This document shows, piece after piece, positions 17,728 to 26,600 of a stretch of 64,000 bases of DNA (position 1 is the first letter of the stretch; the number at the start of each line of letters is the position of its first letter). Below the pieces are notes generated by a model. The model saw only the letters and a program-made list of their open reading frames with translations. It had not been told where the DNA came from and made no database searches. The position numbers and the translations under genes are program-made. This DNA is from Flavobacteriales bacterium (GTDB taxonomy: Bacteria > Bacteroidota > Bacteroidia > Flavobacteriales_C > GCA-002722245), in the NCBI GenBank assembly GCA_023251075.1, contig JAHEZM010000007.1:1-64000 (forward strand). Direction: 5' to 3'.

Positions 17728-18310
17728 TTAATGTTTTGTGTATTTCTAATATTTGTGGAATCAACATTTTAATGCCATCATTCACAATTACAAAATCGGC
17801 ATATTTTAATTTTTCTTCCGATGGCATTTGATGCTTGATTCTCGCTCGTATTTGCTCTTCCGTGGCCTTATCTCTTTGCTTCACTCTTTCAATTGCTACA
17901 GCTTCAGGAACAGTCACCACAATTATTTTATCGCAATTTTTATGACTACCACTTTCTATTAAAATAGCAGCCTCTTTCATCACATAAGAGCAATTTTGAG
18001 CATTGAACCATTTGTTGTAATCATCAGCTACCAAGGGATGTAAAATTGAATTCAATTTATGGAGTTCATGAGGATTATTAAAAACAATATCGGCCAACGC
18101 TTTAGTGCTGAGTTTTCCCTCAGAATCAAAAATTAATTCACCCCAATTTTCCTTTAATTTTTCTTGTACAGCGCTATCATTCTGCAAAATATATTTCGAA
18201 CGGTTATCGGCATAATACAGGGGAACTCGAAGTAATTCAAAAATTTTTGCCACCGTAGATTTTCCGCTACCAATGCCGCCCGTGAGTCCTATTTGTAATG
18301 GTTTACTCAT
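17717..18310 (-). CDS. coaE: Dephospho-CoA kinase
   Basis: 197 residues, the normal family length. It phosphorylates the ribose 3'-OH of dephospho-CoA in the last step of CoA synthesis. The P-loop is GLTGGIGSGKSTVAKIF (about 8-24), followed by the substrate-site Asp in YYADNRSK, LADIVF, LHPLV and VKQRDKATEEQIRARIKHQ of the lid. The C-terminal residues (LSAS) are encoded by the palindromic element inserted at the gene's end, so the native terminus was probably altered slightly. The ATG overlaps the preceding YbbR gene stop by four bases (ATGA). Confidence 0.95.
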   Translation of the reverse strand: MSKPLQIGLTGGIGSGKSTVAKIFELLRVPLYYADNRSKYILQNDSAVQEKLKENWGELIFDSEGKLSTKALADIVFNNPHELHKLNSILHPLVADDYNKWFNAQNCSYVMKEAAILIESGSHKNCDKIIVVTVPEAVAIERVKQRDKATEEQIRARIKHQMPSEEKLKYADFVIVNDGIKMLIPQILEIHKTLSAS

Positions 18311-19293
18311 TTACGTAAAATGTATTCCACCTTAGCGGGTGATATTTTGGGCAGTTCAATTTCTTCAGGAAAACGTTTCAATTCAATTTCAATTTTGTCC
18401 TGACTAAACACCAAATCTCTGTAATCGGCCACCACAGAAAAATCGGTATTGGAAAGATTTTTAAACACCGTATCGGTAGCTAAAAAAGTTAATTCAACAC
18501 TACCTGGTAATAATTTTAATTCTTCACCAACCGGTACATTGGTTGCTCTTATTACTAAATCTAACTTACGAGGTTTAAGTGCTTCCACCCAATATTTTAC
18601 TTTTACCATTTCTCCTTCTTCTACTGACGTTCCGAGAGGTAATTTCAATTTAACCCTGTCTTCAACCAATCCTTCTTTGTTCATTAATTCCAAAGAATCA
18701 ACATACACTACTTTATAGTTTTTCAATAAAATTTTTCCTCCTACCACATGCACCGAGTCGGGAAATATTTTAGGCTCCCCTATCACCTTCAATTTTGGAA
18801 AGCGAGAACTTTTTCCGGAATACTGCACTTTCAAAACTTTACTCACTTTTTCATCCATTTCAATAGGAATAGTATCGGGGAAAATATTGAGTACTGTTAT
18901 GCGGCTCTCACCATTTTCGTTCAGCTCATTTAAGTGCTGAGAACTTATCCATTTAGAAACAAAAAAATCGCCTTGCTTGGTGAATTTCAGAGAACTTGCA
19001 TCTACCTCAATTTGATCGTTTGAAAAACCTGTTTTAATACCTAACAATTTAAAACCTTCTGCTTTCACCAAAACATTTACCTGAGAGGGCAAAGGGTTAA
19101 TTAGCACTTTATTATTAGGCAAATTAATATACTTTACTTTTAAGGTAATTTGCTCTTGAAAATCTTCTGATAAAGACAAAAGAACCCAGAAAACACCCGA
19201 CAATAATAAGCATGCCAAAAAGATGACAGCGCTTTTACGATCGGTAAAAACCTTTAATTTAAAACCAGTATTTTTTCTTTCGTGAGTTTCCAT
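18307..19293 (-). CDS. YbbR-like domain protein
   Basis: 328 residues. One membrane anchor lies near the N-terminus (SAVIFLACLLLSGVFWVLLSL, shown by the hydrophobic run), followed by YbbR-type beta-rich repeats (EQITLKVKYINLPNNKVLIN, NVLVKAEGFKLLGIKTGFSN, ...VKLKLPLGTSVEEGEMVKVKYW). YbbR proteins in Firmicutes stimulate the cyclic-di-AMP cyclase CdaA, but in Bacteroidota the gene usually stands, as here, between yajC and coaE, and its function there is not established. It overlaps coaE by four bases and lies 62 bp after yajC. Confidence 0.85.
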   Translation of the reverse strand: METHERKNTGFKLKVFTDRKSAVIFLACLLLSGVFWVLLSLSEDFQEQITLKVKYINLPNNKVLINPLPSQVNVLVKAEGFKLLGIKTGFSNDQIEVDASSLKFTKQGDFFVSKWISSQHLNELNENGESRITVLNIFPDTIPIEMDEKVSKVLKVQYSGKSSRFPKLKVIGEPKIFPDSVHVVGGKILLKNYKVVYVDSLELMNKEGLVEDRVKLKLPLGTSVEEGEMVKVKYWVEALKPRKLDLVIRATNVPVGEELKLLPGSVELTFLATDTVFKNLSNTDFSVVADYRDLVFSQDKIEIELKRFPEEIELPKISPAKVEYILRK

Positions 19294-19355
19294 AAAAAAA
19301 AGAAGCAGTGGTTAAAAATACCACTGCCTCGCCACAAGTACAAAAAATACTATTA

Positions 19356-19673
19356 TTATTTTGGTTGGTTTGCCATTTGTGAGTTGGCATCCATGGATAC
19401 TGCTGATTTTTCAAATCTTATTTTAGCACCACTTTCTATGGTAACCACTACCGTACTGTCATCAACAGAAACTACGTTTCCGTGAACACCACCAATGGTA
19501 ATAATTTTATCGCCTTCTTTCAATCCTTCACGGAATTTACGCGCTTCTTTTTGTTTCTTTTGTTGCGGACGAATCATGAAGAAATAAAACACGGCAATCA
19601 TTGCGATGATCATTACCCAATTACCAATTCCGAACCCTGGTGCTGCCGCTGCTTCTAATAAATGCATTTTCAT
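19356..19673 (-). CDS. yajC: Preprotein translocase accessory subunit YajC
   Basis: 105 residues. One transmembrane helix (NWVMIIAMIAVFYFFMIRP) is followed at once by the diagnostic RPQQKKQKEARKFREGLKEG and then the DKIITIGGVHGNVVSVDDSTV domain. It belongs to the SecDF-YajC complex of the inner membrane, which assists Sec export. Two possible ATGs at the N-terminus (19673 and 19667) make no difference to the domain. It lies within the conserved nusB-DUF1573-yajC-ybbR-coaE block. Confidence 0.95.
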   Translation of the reverse strand: MKMHLLEAAAAPGFGIGNWVMIIAMIAVFYFFMIRPQQKKQKEARKFREGLKEGDKIITIGGVHGNVVSVDDSTVVVTIESGAKIRFEKSAVSMDANSQMANQPK

Positions 19674-19705
19674 TTGTTTTTGTTTATGATGATTGATATA
19701 AAATA

Positions 19706-20143
19706 CTACTCTGCAATTTGTCCGTAAATTCTCAACACTTTCGCTCCTGATTTAGCATCAGAATCAACTGTAATACGAACATCTTTTTTTGTTTTTGCGC
19801 TAGGCGCTACAATTCTTGCGGTGATAACACTGGTTTCACCCGGAGCAATGGGGCCATCAGGTTTATTAGGAATGGTACATCCGCAACTTGCACTTACATT
19901 AGCAATATGCAAAGGTTGATCTCCTGTGTTTTTAAATTTAAATTGATGAACAATAGTATCCTTTCCTTTAGCGGTTCCGAAATCAAAACTTTCTTCTTCG
20001 AAAACGATTTCCGGTCCACCAGTGGTTGTTTTAGTGTCGGATAAATTTACTTTTTCTTCTGATGCTCCTTCCGCTGATGCTCCCTCTCCTGAACAAGCAA
20101 AGAGTGTTAACGAAGCACAAAATAAAATTCCAATGTATTTCAT
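19706..20143 (-). CDS. DUF1573 lipoprotein
   Basis: 145 residues. A lipoprotein signal ends at LFAC (Cys17), followed by a low-complexity Gly/Ala/Glu linker. The rest is a DUF1573 immunoglobulin-like domain: ESFDFGTAKGKDTIVHQFKF, NTGDQPLHIANVSASCGCT, GPIAPGETSVITARIVAPS. The CGC pair is typical of the family. It is expected on the periplasmic or outer-membrane face; the function of the domain is unknown. Its place between nusB and yajC is conserved in the phylum. Confidence 0.88.
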   Translation of the reverse strand: MKYIGILFCASLTLFACSGEGASAEGASEEKVNLSDTKTTTGGPEIVFEEESFDFGTAKGKDTIVHQFKFKNTGDQPLHIANVSASCGCTIPNKPDGPIAPGETSVITARIVAPSAKTKKDVRITVDSDAKSGAKVLRIYGQIAE

Positions 20144-20176
20144 ATGTATATAATTTTTACAAAAATATAAAACCTT

Positions 20177-21124
20177 TTATTCCTTCAAACCTCTTCCGGT
20201 TTTCTTTATTTTACCTTCTGATTTTAAAGAGGGAATTAATTTATCTAAAATACCGTTGATAAACAATTTACTTTTTGGGGTACTGTAGCTTTTAGAAAGC
20301 TCTATGTATTCGTTTAAAGTTACTTTAACCGGTACTGTTGGAAATTCCTCTAATTCACACACGGCCATTTTCATTAAAAGAAAATCCATAAAAGCAATAC
20401 GATCTTCTTCCCAGTTTTTGGCTTGTTTCAAAATAACTGCATGATATTCATCATTATTCACGATGGTTTTTCTGAATAGATTTTTAACAAAATCTAAATC
20501 ATCATCTTCATCTTTAAATAAAGAAGGCAATGGTTTTTCTGCCGAATCGGAAGCCTGAATTTCTTTTAAATAATTTAACACATAACCATTGATGAAATAC
20601 CAATCATCCGACCAGTGGATATTTAGTTCTTCAAAACGATGTAAAATCAATTCCTCATCGGCGATATAACTCTTATAAATACGAATCACCAACTCGCGAT
20701 CTTCTTCATAAGAACCTTCACCAGAAGTCATGTATTCTGTGTAAGATTCTGAAGTTTTTATTTTAGAATAGAGCTTCTTCATGAGCTCCTCGTATTCAGT
20801 CCAGTTTACTTTAAAAGTGTGCAAGGATTTTTTTAAACCTTCGTTGTTTTCCAACTGCTGAAGAACACGGTTGTTAACAAACTTAAGATTGGGGTTTAGA
20901 TCCTCTTTGGTTGGGAGACGTTTCGATTTGGCTTCTTCCAGAGTTTTTTCAGCACAATTTCTGATTTCCATTAACGCAGAAAGGAAATACACAAACAGTT
21001 CTTCGGTTTTGTAAATGCTCTTTAACAATTCCTTTTCGTGCAACGGAATATTATCTGCTTCGGCCTGATTGTAGGCATATAGCGCTTGCATTACTTTTAT
21101 CCTGAGGTGTCTTCTGCTTAACAT
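20177..21124 (-). CDS. nusB: Transcription antitermination factor NusB (long Bacteroidota form)
   Basis: 315 residues from the ATG at 21124 (MLSRRHLRIKVMQALYAYNQ), the standard NusB start; the frame is open for 20 more residues upstream, but these do not match the family. NusB binds boxA RNA with NusE (S10) to prevent termination in rRNA operons. The C-terminal NusB fold holds FMDFLLMKMAVCELEEFPTV and VTLNEYIELSKSYSTPKSK...FINGILDKL. The long middle insertion is usual in this phylum. A Lys-rich tail (GKIKKTGRGLKE) follows. It is first in the nusB-nnr transcription unit and divergent from the ABC transporter. Confidence 0.92.
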   Translation of the reverse strand: MLSRRHLRIKVMQALYAYNQAEADNIPLHEKELLKSIYKTEELFVYFLSALMEIRNCAEKTLEEAKSKRLPTKEDLNPNLKFVNNRVLQQLENNEGLKKSLHTFKVNWTEYEELMKKLYSKIKTSESYTEYMTSGEGSYEEDRELVIRIYKSYIADEELILHRFEELNIHWSDDWYFINGYVLNYLKEIQASDSAEKPLPSLFKDEDDDLDFVKNLFRKTIVNNDEYHAVILKQAKNWEEDRIAFMDFLLMKMAVCELEEFPTVPVKVTLNEYIELSKSYSTPKSKLFINGILDKLIPSLKSEGKIKKTGRGLKE

Positions 21125-21217
21125 ATTGGAAAGACCGTATTTAATTATGAAGTGCAAACGTACGGCATTTTTTGCGAATGACAATAATGATTGAACATTT
21201 TGTACATTTGGCCAGCA

Positions 21218-23017
21218 ATGAAATCTCTACGCTACTTAAATAAATTCATTTTCAAGTACAAGTTCAAAATGTTCTGGGGAGTTGTATTTATTGCGCTTTC
21301 CAACTGGCTAAGTATTTTTCCTGCTCAAATTTTCAGAAATGTACTGGATGCCATTTTAGAGTCGGTGGATTTAATCAATTTATTTAAAGGAAGCTCTTCG
21401 GAAGATATTGTAAAAAATTTATTTATTTCATCGGCTATTTGGTTTGCCGTAGGTTTATTTGCCTTTGCTATTGCCAGGGGTATTTTTGTTTTTTTTATGC
21501 GACAAACCATCATCATGGTATCGCGCTATATAGAGTATGATTTAAAAAATGAGATATATGCCCAATACCAACGCTTAGATATTTCCTTTTATAAGAACAA
21601 CAACACGGGCGACATTATGAATCGTATTAGTGAAGATGTAAGTAATGTGCGTATGTATCTTGGTCCGGCCATCATGTATTTCATAAACATCGTTATCCTT
21701 TTTATTTTGGTGGTGATTACCATGTTAAATATTAACGTTGAATTGTCGATGTATGTTCTGCTGCCTTTACCCGTTCTTACCATCTTGGTTTATCTAGTAA
21801 GTAGAAAAATGACCAAACTAAGTGGCGAAGTTCAAGATCAGCTCTCCACTATTTACAATACTACACAAGAATCATTCGCAGGAATAAGGGTGATAAAAGC
21901 GTACACAAAAGAAAAATCAACGGTAAAACATTTTAATGAGGAAGCCGAGCTGTATAAAGAAAAAGCGTTGAAATTGGCTATGGCCGATTCAATGTTCAAC
22001 CCACTCATATTTCTGCTTCCCGTATTCAGTACCATACTAACAGTATTCGTGGGCGGAATGGAAGTCATTAAAGGAAACATCACTTATGGCAATATTGCCG
22101 AATTTGTAATTTACATCAACTTACTCACTTGGCCGGTTGCCTCTTTAGGGTGGATTACCTCCTTAACACAAAAAGCAATCGCTTCTCAAAAAAGAATCAA
22201 TCAGTTTTTAAATGAAGTGCCTAAAATTCAAAACAACAGCAGCGAGCCCTTCCACATGGAAGGAAGCATTGAATTTAGAAATGTATCGTTTACTTATCCC
22301 GAATCGGGAATAAAGGCATTACAAAATGTTTCGTTTATTGTACCCAATAAAACATCATTGGCGATAATGGGGAAAACCGGTGCCGGTAAATCTACTATAG
22401 CCCAACTCCTCACCAGAATGTATGATCCTGATTCTGGAGAGATTCTTATTGATGGTAAAAACATTAAGAATATTAACTTACATGATCTCAGAAAACAAAC
22501 CGGAATAGTTCCTCAGGAGGTTTTCTTATTTAGCGATACTATTGAAGGAAACATTGCTTTTGGATCATTTTCCGGTGGAGAATTAAGTTCTGCGGAAAAA
22601 GAGTTGGTTAAAAAAGCGGCAGAGGAAGCCGACATTCATAACAACATTATGAGTTTTCCTAATCAATATGAAACCATTGTAGGGGAAAGAGGAATTACAT
22701 TGAGTGGCGGACAAAAGCAGCGGGTTTCTATTGCCAGAGGATTATTGAAAGATCCAAAGATTTTAATATTCGATGACTGCCTGAGTGCTGTTGATACAGA
22801 AACAGAAGAGAAAATATTGAACAATTTAAAAAATGCTACTGCAGGTAAATCAACCGTGATTATCAGCCATAGGGTTTCATCGGTAAAAAACTGCAAACAA
22901 ATTATTGTTTTAGATCATGGAGTTATTGTTGAACGTGGAAACCACGAAGAACTAATGAAACATAAAGGATTCTATTTTGAACTGTACGAACAACAGCTCA
23001 GCGAAGACGAGAAATAA
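21218..23017 (+). CDS. ABC transporter, fused permease-ATPase (MsbA-like exporter)
   Basis: 599 residues from the ATG at 21218. The six-helix ABC membrane domain spans about 15-310 (FYKNNNTGDIMNRISEDVSN is the first coupling helix). The ATPase domain follows, with Walker A GKTGAGKST, Q-loop IVPQEVFLF, signature LSGGQKQRVSIARGLL, Walker B ILIFDDCLSAVD and H-loop ISHRVSS. The Walker B is followed by Asp (DDC) where Glu is usual, so the catalytic base is conservatively replaced. Family members export lipids or drugs as homodimers; the substrate is not clear. TACATTTG at 21203-21210 resembles a Bacteroidota -7 element very close to the start codon. Confidence 0.92.
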   Translation: MKSLRYLNKFIFKYKFKMFWGVVFIALSNWLSIFPAQIFRNVLDAILESVDLINLFKGSSSEDIVKNLFISSAIWFAVGLFAFAIARGIFVFFMRQTIIMVSRYIEYDLKNEIYAQYQRLDISFYKNNNTGDIMNRISEDVSNVRMYLGPAIMYFINIVILFILVVITMLNINVELSMYVLLPLPVLTILVYLVSRKMTKLSGEVQDQLSTIYNTTQESFAGIRVIKAYTKEKSTVKHFNEEAELYKEKALKLAMADSMFNPLIFLLPVFSTILTVFVGGMEVIKGNITYGNIAEFVIYINLLTWPVASLGWITSLTQKAIASQKRINQFLNEVPKIQNNSSEPFHMEGSIEFRNVSFTYPESGIKALQNVSFIVPNKTSLAIMGKTGAGKSTIAQLLTRMYDPDSGEILIDGKNIKNINLHDLRKQTGIVPQEVFLFSDTIEGNIAFGSFSGGELSSAEKELVKKAAEEADIHNNIMSFPNQYETIVGERGITLSGGQKQRVSIARGLLKDPKILIFDDCLSAVDTETEEKILNNLKNATAGKSTVIISHRVSSVKNCKQIIVLDHGVIVERGNHEELMKHKGFYFELYEQQLSEDEK

Positions 23018-23097
23018 ATTCAATTCTACTTCCCTTTAAAAGCAAATACAACGAAGCTATAATAAGGGATTATACCGATTATAATTCAAATAAATAA

Positions 23098-23130
23098 TTT
23101 GGTTTTCTCAAAAAATTACCTTTATATTTA
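23098..23130 (+). promoter_or_regulatory. Bacteroidota-type promoter of the DUF3276 gene
   Basis: TTTG at 23098-23101 and TATATTTA at 23123-23130 are 21 bp apart, close to the phylum's TTTG-N19-21-TAnnTTTG pattern with one mismatch in the -7 element. A start near 23135 would leave a leader of about 40 bases before the ATG at 23175. Confidence 0.4.
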
Positions 23131-23174
23131 GATTCTCAGCAATGAGTAAAGAAGTTTAATTTAAAACTGTGAAA

Positions 23175-23543
23175 ATGGAAAACAAATCATTTGAAAGAGG
23201 GGAAGACAGAGATGAGATCTTCTCAAAACCAGTAAGAGCAGGAAAAAGAACGTACTTTTTCGATGTTAAAGCAACAAAAGGTGACGATTACTACCTAACT
23301 GTTACTGAAAGTAAGAAGAGATTTAGTGATGATGGTAAATTCTTCTTCGAAAAACACAAACTTTTCTTGTACAAAGAAGATTTTGAAAAATTTGCAAATG
23401 GCTTAAAAGAAGCAATTGACTTTATTCAAAAAGAAAAAGGAGTTTATGTTCCGCCAGTGGCTGAAACAACTCAAGAGCTGGAAGAAGTAGGTACTACTGC
23501 TGAATTTGCAGAAGTTAGCTTCGACGACTTAGGTTCTAAATAA
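23175..23543 (+). CDS. DUF3276 family protein (PUR-alpha-like nucleic-acid-binding)
   Basis: 122 residues from the ATG at 23175. The core has the PUR-repeat form: DEIFSKPVRAGKRTYFFDVK, KGDDYYLTVTESKKRF, FEKHKLFLYKEDFEKFANGL and AIDFIQ, with an acidic tail. Family members are small single-strand DNA/RNA-binding proteins found across Bacteroidota. It is likely cytoplasmic and well expressed: it is monocistronic, with a promoter-like site in front and a strong terminator behind. Confidence 0.92.
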   Translation: MENKSFERGEDRDEIFSKPVRAGKRTYFFDVKATKGDDYYLTVTESKKRFSDDGKFFFEKHKLFLYKEDFEKFANGLKEAIDFIQKEKGVYVPPVAETTQELEEVGTTAEFAEVSFDDLGSK

Positions 23544-23565
23544 GATATACCTAGATTAAAAATAA

Positions 23566-23596
23566 AAAGGACTGCTTGAAAAGGCAGTCTTTTTTG
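23566..23596 (+). terminator. Rho-independent terminator after the DUF3276 gene
   Basis: GACTGC (23570-23575) pairs with GCAGTC (23584-23589) around an eight-base loop, and a run of T follows. It lies just after the stop codon at 23543. Confidence 0.8.
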
Positions 23597-23638
23597 TTGT
23601 GTTATATTCCCCTCATCGATTGATACCCCAAATAAAAT

Positions 23639-26600
23639 TTAATTGATCTTAAATTCTATTTCTTTTAGTGATTTTATTTCCTTCAAAAACTCATTACTAA
23701 TGCTTACCTTCTTGCTACGCGATGGCATATCCACTTTTATTCTTTCTATGGGATCCATCACATTTAATTGTAAGCGACAAGAACCCGGGTGTTTATCGAT
23801 CACCAAGTTCAATTGATTGACTAAATCCTGAGTAAGTGAATGTAAATTAACTTTAAGAGTTACCGATTTGGTAAACTTTTCTCGAATTTCAGAAAGCAAT
23901 TCAATATGATTTACTTTTAATTCCTGCTCATCATCTTTGGCGAATTTTCGAGTTTGTACTTTTCCTTTGATGTACAAATACGAACCCATTACCAAATACC
24001 TTCTGAATTTTAAATAATCTTCAGCGAACAAGAAAAATTTATACGACGAAGTGAAATCCTCAATGGTTAAAACACCAAATAAATTACCATTTTTACTGGT
24101 TCTTTCCACAGCTTCTGTTACCACCCCGGCAAAAGACAAATCTCTGCCTCTAAACTTCGTAATATCTTCATTTAAACTTTGAAAAGTGCCATTTACAAAA
24201 TGATCAATCTCTAATTTAAAATCGTTGAGTGGATGGCCAGAAATAAAAATTCCCACCACTTCTTTTTCTTTATTCAGAGCCTGAATATTACTCCATTGCT
24301 CACATTTAGGCATGGGTGGTGCGGGAACTTCTTCGTTATTCCCCATATCGAAAAGTGAAACCTGAGTAGTATCTGCTTCACCTTGTGATTGAACCCCGTA
24401 CTTGATGGCCTTCTCTAAAAAAGTAGAATCTTTTTCGTTCGTTTTAAAAAAATACTGAGCACGATGTGTTCCTGTAAAGCTGTCGAAAGCGCCTGCCAAC
24501 ACAAGATTTTCCATACATTTTTTATTGGCAGCACGTAAATTAATTCGCTTGGTTAAATCGAAAACACTTTTGTACGAACCATTGTTTTTTCTTTCTTCCA
24601 CAATCGATTCTACAGCGCCCTCTCCTACCCCTTTGATTGCTCCTAAACCAAAACGAATTTGTCCTTTTGAATTTACAGTAAACTTATGTAATGACTCATT
24701 TACATCAGGACCTAAAACTGAAATTCCGCCACGTACACATTCTTCCATGAAGAAGGAAACATCGGTGATATTGCCCATATTATTACTCAGCACGGAAGCC
24801 ATATATTCTGCTGGATAGTGTGCTTTTAAATACGCAGTTTGATAACCAATTAAAGCATAACAGGTAGAGTGTGATTTATTGAAAGCATAGGAGGCAAAAG
24901 CTTCCCAGTCTTTCCATATCTTATTGAGTTTTTCTTCGTTGTGTCCTTTTTCTTTTCCTTTCTCGATAAATTTCGGACGCATTTTATCCAACACATCTTT
25001 TTGTTTTTTACCCATCGCCTTACGCAATACATCGGCCTCACCTTTACTGAATCCAGCCAACTTTTGCGATAACAACATCACCTGCTCTTGATATACGGTA
25101 ATGCCATAAGTTTCTTCCAAATACTCCTGCATCCCATCTAAATCATAAGTAATTTCTTCTACACCGTGTTTACGTTTAATGAAAGAAGGAATGTATTCTA
25201 ATGGGCCCGGACGGTACAAAGCATTCATGGCAATCAAATCGGCAAACACTGTAGGTTTTAAATCCTTCATATGTTTTTGCATACCCGGACTCTCATATTG
25301 GAATATACCCACCGTTTCGCCGCGTTGAAAAAGCTCATAGGTTTTTACATCATCAAGCGGAATTAAATCAATATCTATTTCAATATTGTGTTTGTCTTTA
25401 ATGATAGCAATGGCATCTTTAATTAAGGTCAGTGTTTTTAAACCCAAGAAGTCCATTTTCAATAATCCTGCACTTTCCACCACCGAGTTATCGAACTGTG
25501 TACACCACATTTCAGAATCTTTGGCGGTGGCTACAGGAAGCAATTCACGAATATCACTTGGCGTAATAATTACGCCGCAGGCATGAATACCGGTATTACG
25601 CACAGAACCTTCCAGGATTTTTGCTTGTCGCAAAGTTTGCCCCTCCAAATCATCGCTCTTGTATATATCCTGAAGGCGCTTAGCCATCTCAAACTCATCA
25701 GCACTCAACACCTCTTTCAACTGTTTTTCATCCATGCCAAAAAGCTTGTTGAGCTTAAGGTTTGGAACGAGCTTGGAAATTCTATCGGTATCGGGCAATG
25801 GCAATTCCAGCACACGACCGGTATCGCGAATACTCGATTTCGCGGCCATAGTACCGTAAGTAATAATTTGGGCAACTTGCGACGAACCGTATTTGTTAAT
25901 TACATAATCAATCACACGTTGGCGACCTTCATCATCGAAGTCGATATCGATATCGGGCATCGACACCCTTTCCGGATTTAAGAAACGCTCAAAAAGGAGG
26001 TCGTACTTGATTGGATCTACGTTGGTAATTCCAGTACAATAAGCCACCGCAGAGCCAGCAGCAGAACCCCTTCCCGGACCAACCGCAACACCCATTTCAC
26101 GAGCCTTAGCTATGAAATCCTGTACAATTAAAAAATAGCCAGGGTAACCTGATTTTGCAATAATATCCAACTCGAAATCCAATCTGTCGCGAATTTCCTC
26201 TGCCATTTCAGGGTATCGTTTTTCGGCACCTTTATAAGTTAAAAATCTCAAGAAAGAATTCTCTCCACGTTTACCTCCATCGGCAATATCTTCTTCATTT
26301 TTATATTCATTAGGAATATCAAATTTAGGTAAGAGAACATTTGCATTGAGCGAATAATCTTCAATCTTTTCAATAATTTCATTGGTGGTAATGATCGCTT
26401 CCGGTAAATCTTTAAAAAGATCTTTCATTTCCTCTGCCGACTTAAAATAATACTCGTCGTTAGGGAAACCAAAACGATAACCACGACCTCTACCAATAGG
26501 TGTTGATTTTTTCTCACCTTCTTTCACACACAACAAAATATCGTGTGCATTGGCATCTTCTTTATTAAGATAAAATGTATCGTTGGCCGCAAAATATTTT

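Noticed and set aside
21191-21217. TTG start of the ABC transporter nine codons upstream
   Set aside because: The stretch overlaps a TACATTTG promoter-like element and does not match the family start; the ATG at 21218 is preferred.
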